Below, one piece after another: positions 34,128 through 44,309 of a stretch of 64,000 nt of DNA. The notes under the pieces are model-generated. The model was not told the DNA's origin, did not search any database, and saw only the letters and a list, made by a program, of their open reading frames with translations. The position numbers and the translations under genes are program-made. The stretch spans positions 186,001 to 250,000 of the forward strand of contig NZ_CP092535.1 in assembly GCF_022437945.1 (NCBI RefSeq), in the 5' to 3' direction. The first letter of the stretch is position 1; each line of letters starts with the position of its first letter. Origin of the DNA: Nocardioides sp. TF02-7. Its GTDB lineage: Bacteria; Actinomycetota; Actinomycetes; Propionibacteriales; Nocardioidaceae.

Positions 34128-35888
34128 CCCCCGTCACGGACCGTCGTTCGAAGGGCGTGACCCGTTCTCCGCTCCCCTTCTCCCGACGTGACCTGCTCCG
34201 CGCCGCCGGGCTCGGCGGCCTCGCCGCCGCGGGCGTGGCCGGCTCCGGCGCCCTCGGCAGCGCGGCGTCGGCCGCGACCGGCGAGGTCGCTCCGGTGGCC
34301 ACGCTCGCGTCCCGGCTGGCCACCGGCGCTGCCGGAGCCGGCGGCTACCGCCCGGTGGTCCGGGTCTCCGGCGAGCCGCACGTGGTGCGCACCGGCGTCG
34401 GCGCCGAGGCGCAGGGTGGGCGGGCCGCCCGTCGGCGGGCGGTCACGGCGTTCGCCCAGCTCAGCGACGTGCACGTGGTCGACGCCCAGTCGCCGCTGCG
34501 CGTCGAGTGGGCCGACCGGGTCGAGGACCCGTCGCAGCTGCCGTCGATCGGGCTGTTCAGCTCCTCCTACCGGCCCCAGGAGATGCTCACCGGCCAGGTC
34601 GCCGCCTCGATGGTCACCGCGATCAACCGGATCGGCACCGGCCCGGTCACCGGGCGGCCGCTCGCGCTGGCCATCCAGACCGGCGACAACTCCGACAACT
34701 CCCAGTACAACGAGGTGCGCTGGAACATCGACGTCCTCGACGGAGGGACGCTGCGGGTCGACTCGGGGAGCCGGACGCGGTGGGAGGGCGTCGCCGACGG
34801 CGTGCGGTCGTCGTACGACACGGCCTACTGGCACCCCGACGGGACGCCTCCCGGCAAGACCGACGACCGGGCGCGGCGGCTCTTCGGGTTCCCGACCGTG
34901 CCCGGCCTCCTCGACGCCGCCCGTCGGCCGTTCGACTCCGAGGGCCTCGCCATGCCGTGGTACAGCGTCTTCGGCAACCACGACGGCCTCGCCCAGGGCA
35001 ACTTCCCGATGACGCTGCAGCTCGGGCTGCTGGCCACCGGTGCGCTGAAGATCGTGTCGCCGCCGCTGGGTGTCCACCCCGGCGAGCTGGCCGAGAACCT
35101 GCTCGCCGACCCGCTCGCCCTCGTCCGGTCGCTCGCGCTCAACCCCGGCGTCCGCCTCGTCACCCCCGACCGGGACCGACGGCTGCTGAGCCGTCGCCAG
35201 GTCGTCGAGGAGCACTTCCGCACGAGCGGCGCGCCGGTCGGCCACGGCTTCACCGACACCAACCGCAGCAAGGGGACGGCGTACTACTCCTTCGACAAGG
35301 GGCTGTGCCGCTTCGTCGTGCTCGACACGGTCAACCCCAACGGGTACGCCGACGGGTCGATCGACCGGCCCCCAGCTCGCCTGGCTGACCGACCTGCTGG
35401 AGCGGTCCCGCGACCGGGTCGTGATGGTGTTCAGCCACCACACCTCCACCACGATGACCAACCCGCTGGTGGTGACCGGCCTGGACGCGTCGCCGCGGGT
35501 GCTCGGCGGCGAGGTCCTCGACCTCCTGCTCGCGCACCCGCAGGTCGTCGCGTGGGTCAACGGCCACACCCACCGCAACACCGTGACCCCGCGGGTCGCC
35601 CCCGACGGCGGCGGCCTGTGGGAGATCACCACCGCCTCCCACATCGACTGGCCGCAGCAGGCACGGCTGATCGAGATCACCGACAACGACGACGGCACCC
35701 TGTCGATCTTCACCACGATGGTCGACCACACCGGCCCGGAGTCGGCCACCGCCGGCACCGCGGACGCCACCGCGCTCGCCGGCCTCTCCCGCGAGCTGTC
35801 GGCCAACGACTGGCACGACCACAGCGGCGGCACGGGCTCCGCGACCGACCGCAACGTCGAGCTGCTGGTGCGCAACCCGCTGGCGTGA
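34124..35888 (+). CDS. Tat-exported metallophosphoesterase, one indel
   Basis: About 587 residues after correction. The twin-arginine signal is clear ([22 protein letters not shown]). The calcineurin-like phosphoesterase motifs are spread over the chain: [13 protein letters not shown], the metal-binding [39 protein letters not shown] and [12 protein letters not shown]. This is the actinobacterial family that acts outside the cell, with two metals and a serine-free mechanism; the substrate is not known. An extra C in the run near 35371-35375 breaks the frame ([15 protein letters not shown] after correction). The GTG at 34124 overlaps the LOG stop. An in-frame GTG further on (VTRSPLPF, residue 12) is also possible. 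Confidence 0.85.
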
Positions 35889-35892
35889 AGCC

Positions 35893-37033
35893 CTACTCGG
35901 CGGCCGCCAGCTGGCCGCAGGCGCCGTCGATCTCCCGCCCGCGGGTGTCGCGGACCGTCGTCGGGACGCCGCGGGCCTCGAGCCGGCGCACGAACTCGCG
36001 CTCGTCCTCGGGGTCGGAGGCCGTCCACTTCGAGCCCGGCGTCGGGTTGAGCGGGATCAGGTTGACGTGCACCCATCCCCAGTCGCCGTAGGAGGTCAGC
36101 ACGTCGGCGAGCAGGTCGGCCCGCCAGCCCTGGTCGTTGATGCCGCGCATCATGGCGTACTCGATCGACACCCGGCGCTTGGTCTTCTCGGCGTAGTGCC
36201 ACGCCGCGGCGACCGTCTCGGCGACGGAGAACCGGGTGTTGATCGGCACCAGCTCGTTGCGCAGCTCGTCGTCGGGCGCGTGCAGGCTCAGCGCCAGCGT
36301 GACCGGGATGCCCTCCTCGGCGAGCTGCTCGATGCGCGGCACGAGACCGACGGTGGAGACGGTGACCCCCGCGCGCCGACATGCCGAGGCCGTCGGGCGC
36401 CGGGTCCGTGAGACGGCGTACGGCGCCCAGCACGGCCTTGTAGTTGGCCAGCGGCTCGCCCATGCCCATGAACACGACGTTCGACACCCGCCCGGGACCG
36501 CCCGGCACCTCGCCGCGCGCCAGCGCGCGGGCGCCCGCGACCACCTGCTCGACGATCTCCGCCGTCGACATGTTGCGCTGCAGACCGCCCTGGCCGGTGG
36601 CGCAGAACGGGCACGCCATGCCGCAGCCGGCCTGGCTGGAGACGCACATCGTCGCCCGCCCGGGGTAGCGCATCAGCACCGACTCGACGAGGGCGCCGTC
36701 GAAGAGCCGCCAGAGCGTCTTCCGCGTGGCGCCGCGGTCGGCCTCGAGCGTCCGCAGCGGCGTCATCAGGTCGGGGAGCAGCGCCGCCACGAGGTCCTCG
36801 CGCTGGGCGGCGGGGAGGTCGGTCATCTCGGCCGGGTCGTCCACTAGCCGCGCGAAGTAGTGGTGGGACAGCTGGCGGGCGCGGAAGCCCGGCAGGCCGA
36901 GGTCGGCGAGGTGCGCCTTCCGCTCGTCGGGAGCGAGGTCGGCGAGGTGCCGGGGCGGCTTCTTGCGGCCGCGCGGCTCCGCGAGGACGAGGGGCAGCCG
37001 GGTCGGCTCGGTGCTGTCGGTGCTGTCGGGCAT
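35893..37033 (-). CDS. rlmN: 23S rRNA (adenine-2503-C2) methyltransferase RlmN, one indel
   Basis: About 379 residues. Radical SAM enzyme that methylates C2 of A2503 in 23S rRNA and A37 of some tRNAs. It shows the cluster motif [12 protein letters not shown] (CxxxCxxC), the SAM-binding [13 protein letters not shown], and the second essential cysteine near the end in [14 protein letters not shown]. The N-terminal HhH-like domain has [18 protein letters not shown]. The ATG at 37033 gives [15 protein letters not shown]. An extra G in the run near 36366-36370 (complement) moves the frame; correction gives [21 protein letters not shown]. It is convergent with the phosphoesterase gene. Confidence 0.93.
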
Positions 37034-37067
37034 CCCGTCCAGTGTCGCACCCGCGCCGGGACGGCTC

Positions 37068-37505
37068 CTAACTGTCGCGGGCGATGAGGATGCCGAGGAC
37101 GGCGGCCGCCACACCGAGCACGACGACGGCGGTGCTGAGCACGCCGAACAGCATGTAGCCGCCGAACCGCCGCGTGCGCGGCGGTACGATCAGGCCGATC
37201 GGGACGGCGAGCGTGAGCAGGACGAACGGGAACAGCTCGTCGCCGCGCTCGAAGCCGACCAGCCGGTTGACGATCGCGACGTAGGTGCCGGGCACGACGA
37301 TCACGTAGGCCATCCCGACGAAGAACCCCGCCAGCGGCACGAACACCGGGTGGTCGCGGTGCCACCACTCGGGGAGCCGGCGCTTGCGGCCCTCGGGCTC
37401 CGGCTGCTCGTCACGACGGTCGGCGCCGGAGGCAGGCCGCTCGGCCGCGACGGCCGCCTCGGGGCCGGTCGCGGCGGCCCCCGGGGTCTCCACTGAGTGC
37501 TCCAT
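37068..37505 (-). CDS. Conserved membrane protein of unknown function
   Basis: 145 residues, frame intact. The first 55 residues are Ala/Pro/Glu-rich and disordered in appearance. Then come three to four hydrophobic segments ([65 protein letters not shown]) with RTRRFGGY in the loop. The [15 protein letters not shown] lead-in is a conserved feature in actinobacterial relatives, in my memory, without known function. It lies just upstream of rlmN on the same strand (34-bp gap) and is divergent from the DGPF gene. Confidence 0.65.
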   Translation of the reverse strand: MEHSVETPGAAATGPEAAVAAERPASGADRRDEQPEPEGRKRRLPEWWHRDHPVFVPLAGFFVGMAYVIVVPGTYVAIVNRLVGFERGDELFPFVLLTLAVPIGLIVPPRTRRFGGYMLFGVLSTAVVVLGVAAAVLGILIARDS

Positions 37506-37555
37506 CCTCGATCGATCGTAGCGGCGGGTCGTCCGACCGCTGGAAACCGGGACCT

Positions 37556-37570
37556 CCGGGAAAATCCCGG
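37556..37570. promoter_or_regulatory. Palindrome upstream of the DGPF-ECF42 promoter
   Basis: A perfect 6-bp inverted repeat CCGGGA-AAA-TCCCGG at 37556-37570 lies 6 bp before the -35 element of the DGPF promoter and 50 bp before the opposite start codon. It is a candidate operator for either direction. Confidence 0.4.
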
Positions 37571-37576
37571 TGACGG

Positions 37577-37604
37577 TGTCGATCCGGTCGGTTCCCCGTT
37601 CGAC
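37577..37604 (+). promoter_or_regulatory. ECF42-type autoregulated promoter (TGTCGA -35, CGA -10)
   Basis: TGTCGA at 37577-37582 is followed after 18 bp by CGAC at 37601-37604, about 50 bp before the DGPF start codon. The ECF42 group of sigma factors is known to direct DGPF genes from promoters with a TGTCGA -35 and a CGA/TC -10. A matching sigma factor gene is two genes downstream here, so an autoregulatory loop is likely. Confidence 0.65.
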
Positions 37605-37653
37605 CTGCGGGTGAGAGGGTCCCAGGGCGACCCACCGACGCAGGGAGAAGACG

Positions 37654-38076
37654 ATGAAGTACATGCTGATCATGCGGGCCACGGACGAGGCGTTCGAGAG
37701 CTTCCAGGACGTGGACTTCGAGCAGATGCTCGAGACGATGGGCCGCTACAACGAGGAGATGATCCAGGCGGGGGTGCTCCTCGCCGCGGAGGGCTTGGAC
37801 GCCGACCCGGGTGCGGGCGTGGTCGTCGACCACTCCGCCGAGCCGCCGCTCGTCACCGACGGCCCCTACGGCGAGACGAAGGAGCTCTTCGGCGGGTTCT
37901 ACATCCTCGACGTCGCCTCCAAGGAGGAGGCCGTCGAGTGGGCGAAGCGGTCGCCGATCACCGGCCCCGGCCTCAAGACGGAGATCCGCCGCGTGGCCAC
38001 GATCGACGAGTTCCCGCAGGACAACGAGTGGGTCCAGAAGGAGCGGGCCTGGCGCGAGTCCACCGGTCAGCTCTGA
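37654..38076 (+). CDS. DGPF/YCII-domain protein
   Basis: 140 residues, frame intact. A small ferredoxin-like-fold protein (MKYMLIMRATDEAFES). It carries the DGPY form of the DGPF signature in VTDGPYGETKELFGGFYIL (about residues 70-90) and a C-terminal IDEFPQDNEWVQKERAWRESTG. The role of these proteins is unknown; they occur next to ECF42 sigma factors and may modulate them. The stop lies 14 bp before the sigma factor start, and a TGTCGA promoter lies upstream. Ribosome site AGGGAGA precedes the ATG. Confidence 0.85.
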   Translation: MKYMLIMRATDEAFESFQDVDFEQMLETMGRYNEEMIQAGVLLAAEGLDADPGAGVVVDHSAEPPLVTDGPYGETKELFGGFYILDVASKEEAVEWAKRSPITGPGLKTEIRRVATIDEFPQDNEWVQKERAWRESTGQL

Positions 38077-38090
38077 TCTGAGGCGGTCCG

Positions 38091-39378
38091 GTGACCGGCG
38101 GTCGGGAGGCGCGGCGCGAGGTCGAGGCGGTCTGGCGGATGGAGTCGGCCCGCATCGTGGGCGCGCTCGCGCGGTATGCGGGCGACCTCGCGCTCGCCGA
38201 GGACCTCGCCCAGGAGGCCCTCGCCGAGGCGCTGGTCACCTGGCCGCGCGACGGCGTGCCCGACCGCCCCGTCGGATGGCTCCTCACGGTGGCGCGGCGG
38301 CGAGCGATCGACGGCTTCCGTCGGCGGTCGGCCCTCGACGAGCGGTACGCCGCGCTCGCGCACGGCCTGGAGGAGGGCGGCGTGGTGACCGGCGCTCCCC
38401 CGCCGGACACCGCCGCCGCCCCGGACCTCCTGTGGGATCCCGACCAGATCGACGACGACGTGCTGGCGCTGGTGTTCACCGCCTGCCACCCGGTGCTGTC
38501 GAGGGAGGCGCGAGTGGCGCTGACGCTGCGGGTGGTGGCCGGCCTCTCGAGCGACGCGATCGCGCGGGCGTTCCTGGTGCCGACCGCGACGGTGCAGGCG
38601 CGGATCACGCGTGCGAAGAAGACCCTGGCCGCGGCCCGGGTGTCGTTCGAGGTCCCCCCGGCCGCCGAGCGGCACGACCGGCTGGCGTCGGTGCTCAACG
38701 TGGTCTACCTCGTCTTCACCGAGGGCTCCACGGCTGCCACCGGCGAGGACTGGCTGCGTCCCGACCTGGCCCACGAGGCACTGCGCCTGGGCCGGGTGCT
38801 GGCCAACCTGGTGCCCGGCGAGGCCGAGGTGCACGGCCTGCTCGCGCTGATGGAGCTGACGGCCAGCCGCTTCCCCGCGCGCACCGCCCCGGACGGCGCT
38901 CCGGTGCTGCTCGAGGACCAGGACCGGCGGCGGTGGGACCGGTCCGCGATCCGGCGCGGGCGGGCGGCCCTCGCCCGAGCCGCGGGCACCGGCCGGGGCC
39001 TGGGGCCCTACGGCCTGCAGGCGGCGATCGCGGAGTGCCACGCCGTGGCGCCGTCGGTGGCGGCCACCGACTGGGACCGGGTCGTCCTGCTCTACGACGC
39101 CCTCGGCCGCATCGCCCCGTCACCGGTCGTCGACCTCAACCGGGCCGTGGCGGTCTCGATGGCCGACGGTCCGCGACCGGCCCTGGCGATCGTGGACGGG
39201 CTGGCAGCCGCGGGCTCCCTCGCGGGAGAGCCACCTGCTCCCCAGCGTTCGCGGCGAGCTGCTCAGCCGGCTGGGGCGCACCGACGAGGCCCGGGCCGAG
39301 TTGGCGCGTGCCGTCGAGCTGTGCGGCAACGAGAGCGAGCGCCGGCTGCTGTCCGCCAAGCGCGCCGCTCTCGGTTAA
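38091..39378 (+). CDS. ECF42-type RNA polymerase sigma factor with C-terminal extension, one indel
   Basis: About 428 residues. Region 2 (ALARYAGDLALAEDLAQEALAEAL; RPVGWLLTVARRRAIDGFRRR) and region 4 (ALTLRVVAGLSSDAIARAFLVPTATVQARITRAKKTL) are clear. The second half is the long helical, TPR-like extension typical of group ECF42 (LNVVYLVFTEGSTAATGEDWLRPDLAHEALRLGRVL; GRGLGPYGLQAAIAECHA), which in studied members is needed for activity. There is no anti-sigma gene nearby. An extra G in the GGG near 39224-39226 breaks the frame; correction gives AESHLLPSVRGELLSRLGRTDEARAEL. GTG start at 38091, 14 bp after the DGPF stop. Confidence 0.9.
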
Positions 39379-39457
39379 CGGCGAACTTACGGTCCGCGTC
39401 GCGCACCGTGTTCCGGCGGTAACCAACCGGAAACGCCAGGACGGTGGACTCCTCGGC

Positions 39458-40283
39458 ATGACCCGCTCCCACGACGCGCACCGCCACATCGGCCGGCTGC
39501 CGGCGTACGGGTTCTACGGCGGACCGCCCGTCAACCCCGACACCACCGCTCGCGAGTCGGTGGGGCAGCTGTTCGCCGACCTCGACCGCGAAGGCACGGA
39601 GCGCGCCCTGGTGCTGCCCAACTACGGCGTGCCCGACCCCGACGTCGCCTTCGCGCTCAACCACCTGGCGCTCGAGGCGGCGCAGAAGGACGACCGGGTC
39701 CGGTGCGGGCTCTGGGTGTCGCCGAAGGCATCGGACGCCGCTCGGAACGACGCCGCCCTGGCGCTCGCCGGCGAGGAGGGCGTGGCCGCCCTCAAGACCA
39801 GCTTCCTCCTCGGCGGCGGCGTCGACGACCCCGACTGCGCGGCGGAGCTGGAGCGGATCTTCAGCACCGCGGCCGCGCTCGACCTGGTGGTCCATGTGCA
39901 CACCTCCCCGGGAGCGGCATCCGACGTCGACCAGGTGGGCCGGCTCGTCGAGCGGTACGGCGCGACGACCCGGATCCACCTCGTCCACCTCGGGGGCGGG
40001 ATGAGTGGCCACCTCAAACTCGTCGGGGGCCGGTTCTTCGACTGGATCGAACGCGGCCTGAAGGTCTACACCGACACCAGCTGGGCGATCGGCTTCGCGC
40101 CGACCTGGCTCTGCCGGGAGGTCCAGCGTCGAGGGATCGGCCACGACCGGGTGCTCTTCGCCACCGACAGCCCGTGGGGGCGACCACGCCGGCGAGCACG
40201 CCCGGCTCGCTGCCGCCACCGACGACCCCGCGCTGACGTCCGCGCTCTTCCGAGGGAACTTCGAGGACCTCTACGGAACCTGA
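39458..40283 (+). CDS. Amidohydrolase-fold metalloprotein, one indel
   Basis: About 274 residues of the amidohydrolase-2 (PF04909) type TIM barrel. Likely metal ligands are in SHDAHRHIG (HxH), VVHVHTSPG, HLVHLGGG and LFATDSPWG (aspartate). The family hydrolyses or decarboxylates varied small molecules; the substrate is not known. An extra G in GGGGG at 40177-40181 breaks the frame before the end (SPWGDHAGEHARLAAA after correction). It precedes the Nit1C core by 48 bp in the same direction, so it is probably part of that operon, although it is not one of the recognised core genes. The start is the ATG at 39458; no strong ribosome site is seen. Confidence 0.75.
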
Positions 40284-40331
40284 CCAGCCTCCCGCCTCAC
40301 CAACCGACCGCAGCACACCGAGGAGCACGCC

Positions 40332-40890
40332 ATGACCACCACCGAGACCACCACCACGCCCACCGACGCCGAGATCGACGCGCTGATCAAGGAGAACATG
40401 GCGAAGTCGATGGGTGAGATCCCCCATCCCTCGCTCGCGAAGGGCACCAACCTCTACGGCTCCACCAAGGTCTTCCCCGACTTCCAGGCCGAGGCGGGCG
40501 AGGCCTACTTCACGCTCGTCCACGGCGTCCCGCACGAGTCCTCGGTGAGCTTCGTCGCGATCCTCCAGGCGACCCGCGCGCTTCGGAAGGGGCTTCGAGT
40601 CCGCGATCTACTTCTACGGCCCCGGCACCCTCGCCTGCATGGCCACCCGCGGCTTCCCGACGACCGGCGATGCCGGCTTCCCCGGCGAGCTCAACGCCAA
40701 CGGTGCGATCGAGACCTTCGTCGCCGAGGGAGGGACGGTCTACTGCTGCCGGTTCGGCATGGCGTTGCACGGCCTCCGCGAGGAGGACCTGATCGCGGGG
40801 GTGGTGCCGACGCACCCGCTCGACGTCCAGGACGCCGTCATCTACTACGCCCGCAAGGGCGCGATCATCAACTCGACCTACAACCTCTGA
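40332..40890 (+). CDS. Nit1C conserved protein, MSMEG_0572/Sll0783 family, one indel
   Basis: About 185 residues. Family of unknown mechanism, named after M. smegmatis MSMEG_0572 and cyanobacterial Sll0783, a nitrogen-starvation-response gene. Seen are KGTNLYGSTKVFPDFQAEAGE (mid), YFTLVHGVPHESSVSFVAILQATRALRKGF, IYFYGPGTLACMATRGFP and VYCCRFGMALHGL. Two adjacent cysteines may be functional. The four Gs near 40592-40595 should be three. The ATG at 40332 follows the AGGAG-like GAGGAGCACGCC. Marker gene of the Nit1C cluster with radical SAM, GNAT, flavoprotein and nitrilase genes. Confidence 0.88.
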
Positions 40891-40904
40891 GCGGCCGGGT
40901 CGTC

Positions 40905-41995
40905 ATGAGTGCTCCCGAGGCGGCCGGCCGCCGGGTCGACGTCGCCATCCAGGGCATCCGCCTGTTGGACGCGCCCGTCGCCCGCCGGTCAGGCGCGGGG
41001 CCGAGCGACGACGGGCACCTGCTGCTCGACGGCGTCGGTGCCGCGGTTCCTCTCAACCCGCGCAGTCCCTACACCGTGCGGGGGCGGCCGACTGCTCCTG
41101 GACGGCGCTGACACCGGCGTCGGGGTGGAGGCGGTGGCACGGCCACGGTTCTACGACCTCTCCACCGCCGATGGCGTGTCCTACGAGAAGATCGCCCGGC
41201 TCCACGCCGCCGACGTGCTCGCGACGACCGTCGTCCAGACCTGCTCACGGTACGACGAGGCCGAGCGCTGCCGGTTCTGCGCGATCGAGGAGTCGCTGCG
41301 CCAAGGCACCACGGTCGCGGTGAAGACACCCGCGATGCTGGCCGAGGTGGCCCGGGCCGCGGTCGACCTCGACGGTGTCCGGCAGATGGTGATGACGACG
41401 GGTACGTCGACCGGCCGCGACCGCGGCGCCACCCACCTCGCCCGCTGCGTGCGCGCCGTCCGCGACGCCGTGCCCGGGTTGCCGATCCAGGTGCAGCTCG
41501 AGCCCCCGGGCGACCTGGCATCGATCCGCGAGCTGCACGACGCCGGAGCCGGGTCCATCGGGATCCATGTGGAGTCCCTCGACGACCAGGTGCGGCGGCG
41601 GTGGATGCCCGGCAAGGGCTCGGTGCCGATGAGCGACTACCGCGCCGCGTGGGCGGAGGCGGTCCGCGTCTTCGGGTGGAACCAGGTGTCGACGTACGTG
41701 CTCGTCGGTCTCGGCGAGGACCCCGACGAGCTGGTCCGGGGCTGTGAGGAGCTGATCTCGATGGGCGTCTACCCGTTCGTGGTCCCCTACCGGCCACTCG
41801 CCGGCACCCTGGCGAAGGAGGTGGACGGTGTGCCCGCACCGTCGCGCGACGTCGTCCACGACGTCACCAGCCGGGTCGCCGCGGCGCTCCGCCGGGCCGG
41901 CATGTGGGGCACGGACCAGGCAGCCGGCTGCGCGGCGTGCGGGGCGTGCTCCGCCCTCGGCAGCGCCTGCGGCGACCGGGAGGGCGGCGTCGTGA
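40905..41995 (+). CDS. Radical SAM protein, MSMEG_0568 family (one indel, second inferred at 3' end)
   Basis: About 362 residues if it ends at the TGA at 41993-41995. The cluster-binding motif is CSRYDEAERCRFC (Cx7CxxC, unusual compared with CxxxCxxC), near residue 115. It continues with MVMTTGTSTGRDRGATHLARC, GSIGIHVESLDDQVRRRWMPGK and STYVLVGLGEDPDELVRG. The C-terminus has a cysteine cluster, CAACGACSALGSAC, perhaps for an extra Fe-S centre. Five Gs near 41081-41085 should be four (RGGRLLLDGADTG). As sequenced the frame continues into the GNAT gene without a stop; one G fewer at 41978-41984 would create the expected GTGA junction. Reaction and substrate are unknown. Confidence 0.82.
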
Positions 41996-43411
41996 CCGGG
42001 CTGCTCGAGGAGGTGGTCCTGCTCGGGGGGCCGCGACGGGCCGCGGCCGGGACCGGTCTGACCGTCACCGTCGCGGAGTCACCCGCCGACCTGGCGGCCT
42101 ACCACCGGCTGCGCCGCGAGGTGTTCGTCGACGAGCAGCACCTGTTCGAGGGCTCCGACCACGACGCCGTCGACGACGACCCGCGCACCCGCGTCCTGCT
42201 GGCCCGTGCGCCCGGCGGCGAGGTCCTCGGCGGGGTCAGGATCCACCCGATGACCGGGCCCGACCTCGGCTGGTGGCGCGGGAGCCGGCTCGTCGTGGGC
42301 CGTGGCGCCAGGATGCTGATGGGCGTCGGCGCCACCCTGGTCCGCGCCGCGTGCGCGGCCGCCGAGCAGGCGGGAGCGCTCCGGTTCGACGCCACGGTCC
42401 AGGCCCGCAACGAGCGGATGTTCACCCGGCTCGGGTGGGTGCCCCGCGAGCGGATCGTGCTCCACGACGCCGAGCACGTCCTGGTCGAGTGGCCGGTCGG
42501 CCGCGTCCAGCGCCTGGTCGACCGGACGAAGGCCGTGCTCGGACCGCTGGTCGGCAGCCTGCTGCCCCACCACGACGGCTTCCTCGGCGACGACGGGGCC
42601 CCGGTGCCGGGGACCGACGTGGTGGCCGCCTGCGACGCCGTGCTGCCGAGCATGGTCGAGCGCGACCCGGAGTGGGCGGGATGGTGCGCCGTGCTCGTCA
42701 ACGTCAACGACCTGGTGGCGATGGGTGCCACGCCGGTCGGTCTGCTCGACGCGCTGGGCGCCCGCGACGCCAGCTTCGCGCGGCGCGTCCTCCAGGGGTT
42801 GCGCTCGGCCTCCGAGGCGTTCGACGTGCCGGTGCTCGGTGGCCACACCCAGCTCGGCGTACCGGCCTCGCTCACCGTCACCGCCGTCGGCCGGGCGGAG
42901 AGCCCGGTCCCCGGCGGGGGCGGCACACCCGGCGAGGTCGTGCGCGTGACAGCCGACCTCGGCGGCTCCTGGCGCCCGGGCTACAGCGCCGCGCAAGTGG
43001 GACTCCTCCACCCGGCGCTCGCGCGACGAGCTGCGGCAACTCCCCGGCGTCGTGCCGGCGCTGCGGCCGACGGCCGCCAAGGACGTCTCGATGAGCGGCC
43101 TCCTGGGCACCACCGGGATACTCGCGGAGGCCTCGGGGTGCGGTGCGGTGCTCGACGTGGCGTCCGTGCCGCGACCCATCGCCGCCGGCGCCGGCGACTG
43201 GCTGACGTGCTTCCCGGGGTTCGCCCTCGTCACGACCGAACCGGCCGGCCGGGCTCCGGCACCGCCCGTACCGGGCTTCCTCACCACCGCCGTGTGCGGC
43301 GAGCTGGTCCCCGGAGCCGGGGTCCACCTCCGCTGGCCCGACGGCAGGCTCACCGAGGCGGTGTCCGCGGGCGTCACCGGTCTCGGTCCGGCGGGAAGGA
43401 CCTCGGCATGA
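41992..43411 (+). CDS. N-acetyltransferase/AIR-synthase-like fusion, MSMEG_0567 family, one indel
   Basis: About 472 residues. The GNAT domain (ESPADLAAYHRLRREVFVDEQHLFEGSDHD; LVVGRGARMLMGVGATLVRAACAAAEQ) covers residues 1-180. It is joined to a domain like aminoimidazole ribotide synthase/PurM (DAVLPSMVERDPEWAGWCAVLVNVNDLVAMGATPVGLLDALG; VPVLGGHTQLG; LTVTAVGRA). This two-domain form is known from MSMEG_0567. A CTCCGCGAC stretch is read as CTCGCGCGAC near 43018-43028 (PALRDELRQLPGVVP after correction). The GTG at 41992 is a proposed start; the frame is open from the radical SAM gene. The stop overlaps the nitrilase start (ATGA). Confidence 0.8.
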
Positions 43412-44309
43412 CCGGCAGCGCCGTCGCCGCCGTCGCCGCCCGTTTCGACCGCGATCTCGACACCGCCCTGGCCTCCGTCGCCGAGCACGTGCACCACGCC
43501 CGAGCCCGGGGCGTCGGCCTGCTCGCCCTTCCCGAGGCCGCCCTCGGCGGCTACCTCTCCACGCTCGGCAGCGGCCGGGACGGCCGCCACGGCGACGAGC
43601 CCGACTCGCTCCCCCGGTAATCGACGTCGACGGTCCCGAGCTGCAGCGGGTGGCCGAGCTGGCACGGGACATGACCGTCGCCGTGGGCTTCTGCGAGTCC
43701 GACGGCCGCCGGCGCTACAACAGCGCCGCGCTCGTCTCCGGGGACGGGGTCCACGGTGTCTATCGCAAGGTGCACCAGCCGCTCGGCGAGAGCCTCTACT
43801 ACGCCGCCGGCGACGCCCTTCGTGCCTTCGACACGCCGGCCGGCCGGGTGGGCCTCCTGATCTGCTACGACAAGACGTTCCCCGAGGCCGCGCGCACGTT
43901 GGCGCTCGACGGCGCGACCACGATCGCGTGCATCTCCGCCTGGCCGGCCTCCCGGACGGCGACCGCCGCCGACCTCGCCGACGACCGTTGGACGCACCGG
44001 TTCAACATCCTCGACCAGGCCCGGGCACTGGAGAACCAGGTCGTCTGGGTCGCCGCCAACCAGACCGGCAGCTTCGGCCGTCTCCGTTTCGTCGGCAACG
44101 CCAAGGTCGTCGGACCCGGCGGCGAGGTGCGCGCGACGACGGGCGTCGGCGCCGGGTTGGCGGTGGCGCGCGTCGACGTCGAGGCCGACCTCGCGGCGGC
44201 GCGTCGTTCGATGTTCTACCTGGGCGACCGGCGTCCCGACCTCTACCCCACCTGGCCACACCCCACCGGTTCGGGTGCCGGCCTCGACGAGGCGGTCGCG
44301 CATGCCTGA
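43408..44309 (+). CDS. Nitrilase (carbon-nitrogen hydrolase), Nit1C type, one indel
   Basis: About 300 residues. The catalytic triad is intact: Glu in LLALPEAALGGY, Lys in VYRKVHQPLGES, Cys in LLICYDKTFPEAARTLALDG. Other family blocks are VAVGFCESDGRRRYNSAAL, ISAWPAS and ENQVVWVAANQTGSFG. The enzyme would hydrolyse a nitrile to a carboxylate and ammonia; the Nit1C cluster has been linked to cyanide assimilation in Pseudomonas. The ATG at 43408 overlaps the GNAT-AIR stop. The C run near 43609-43613 has lost one base (SLPPVIDVDGPELQRVA when restored). It shares its architecture with the degenerate copy at 45932. Confidence 0.9.
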
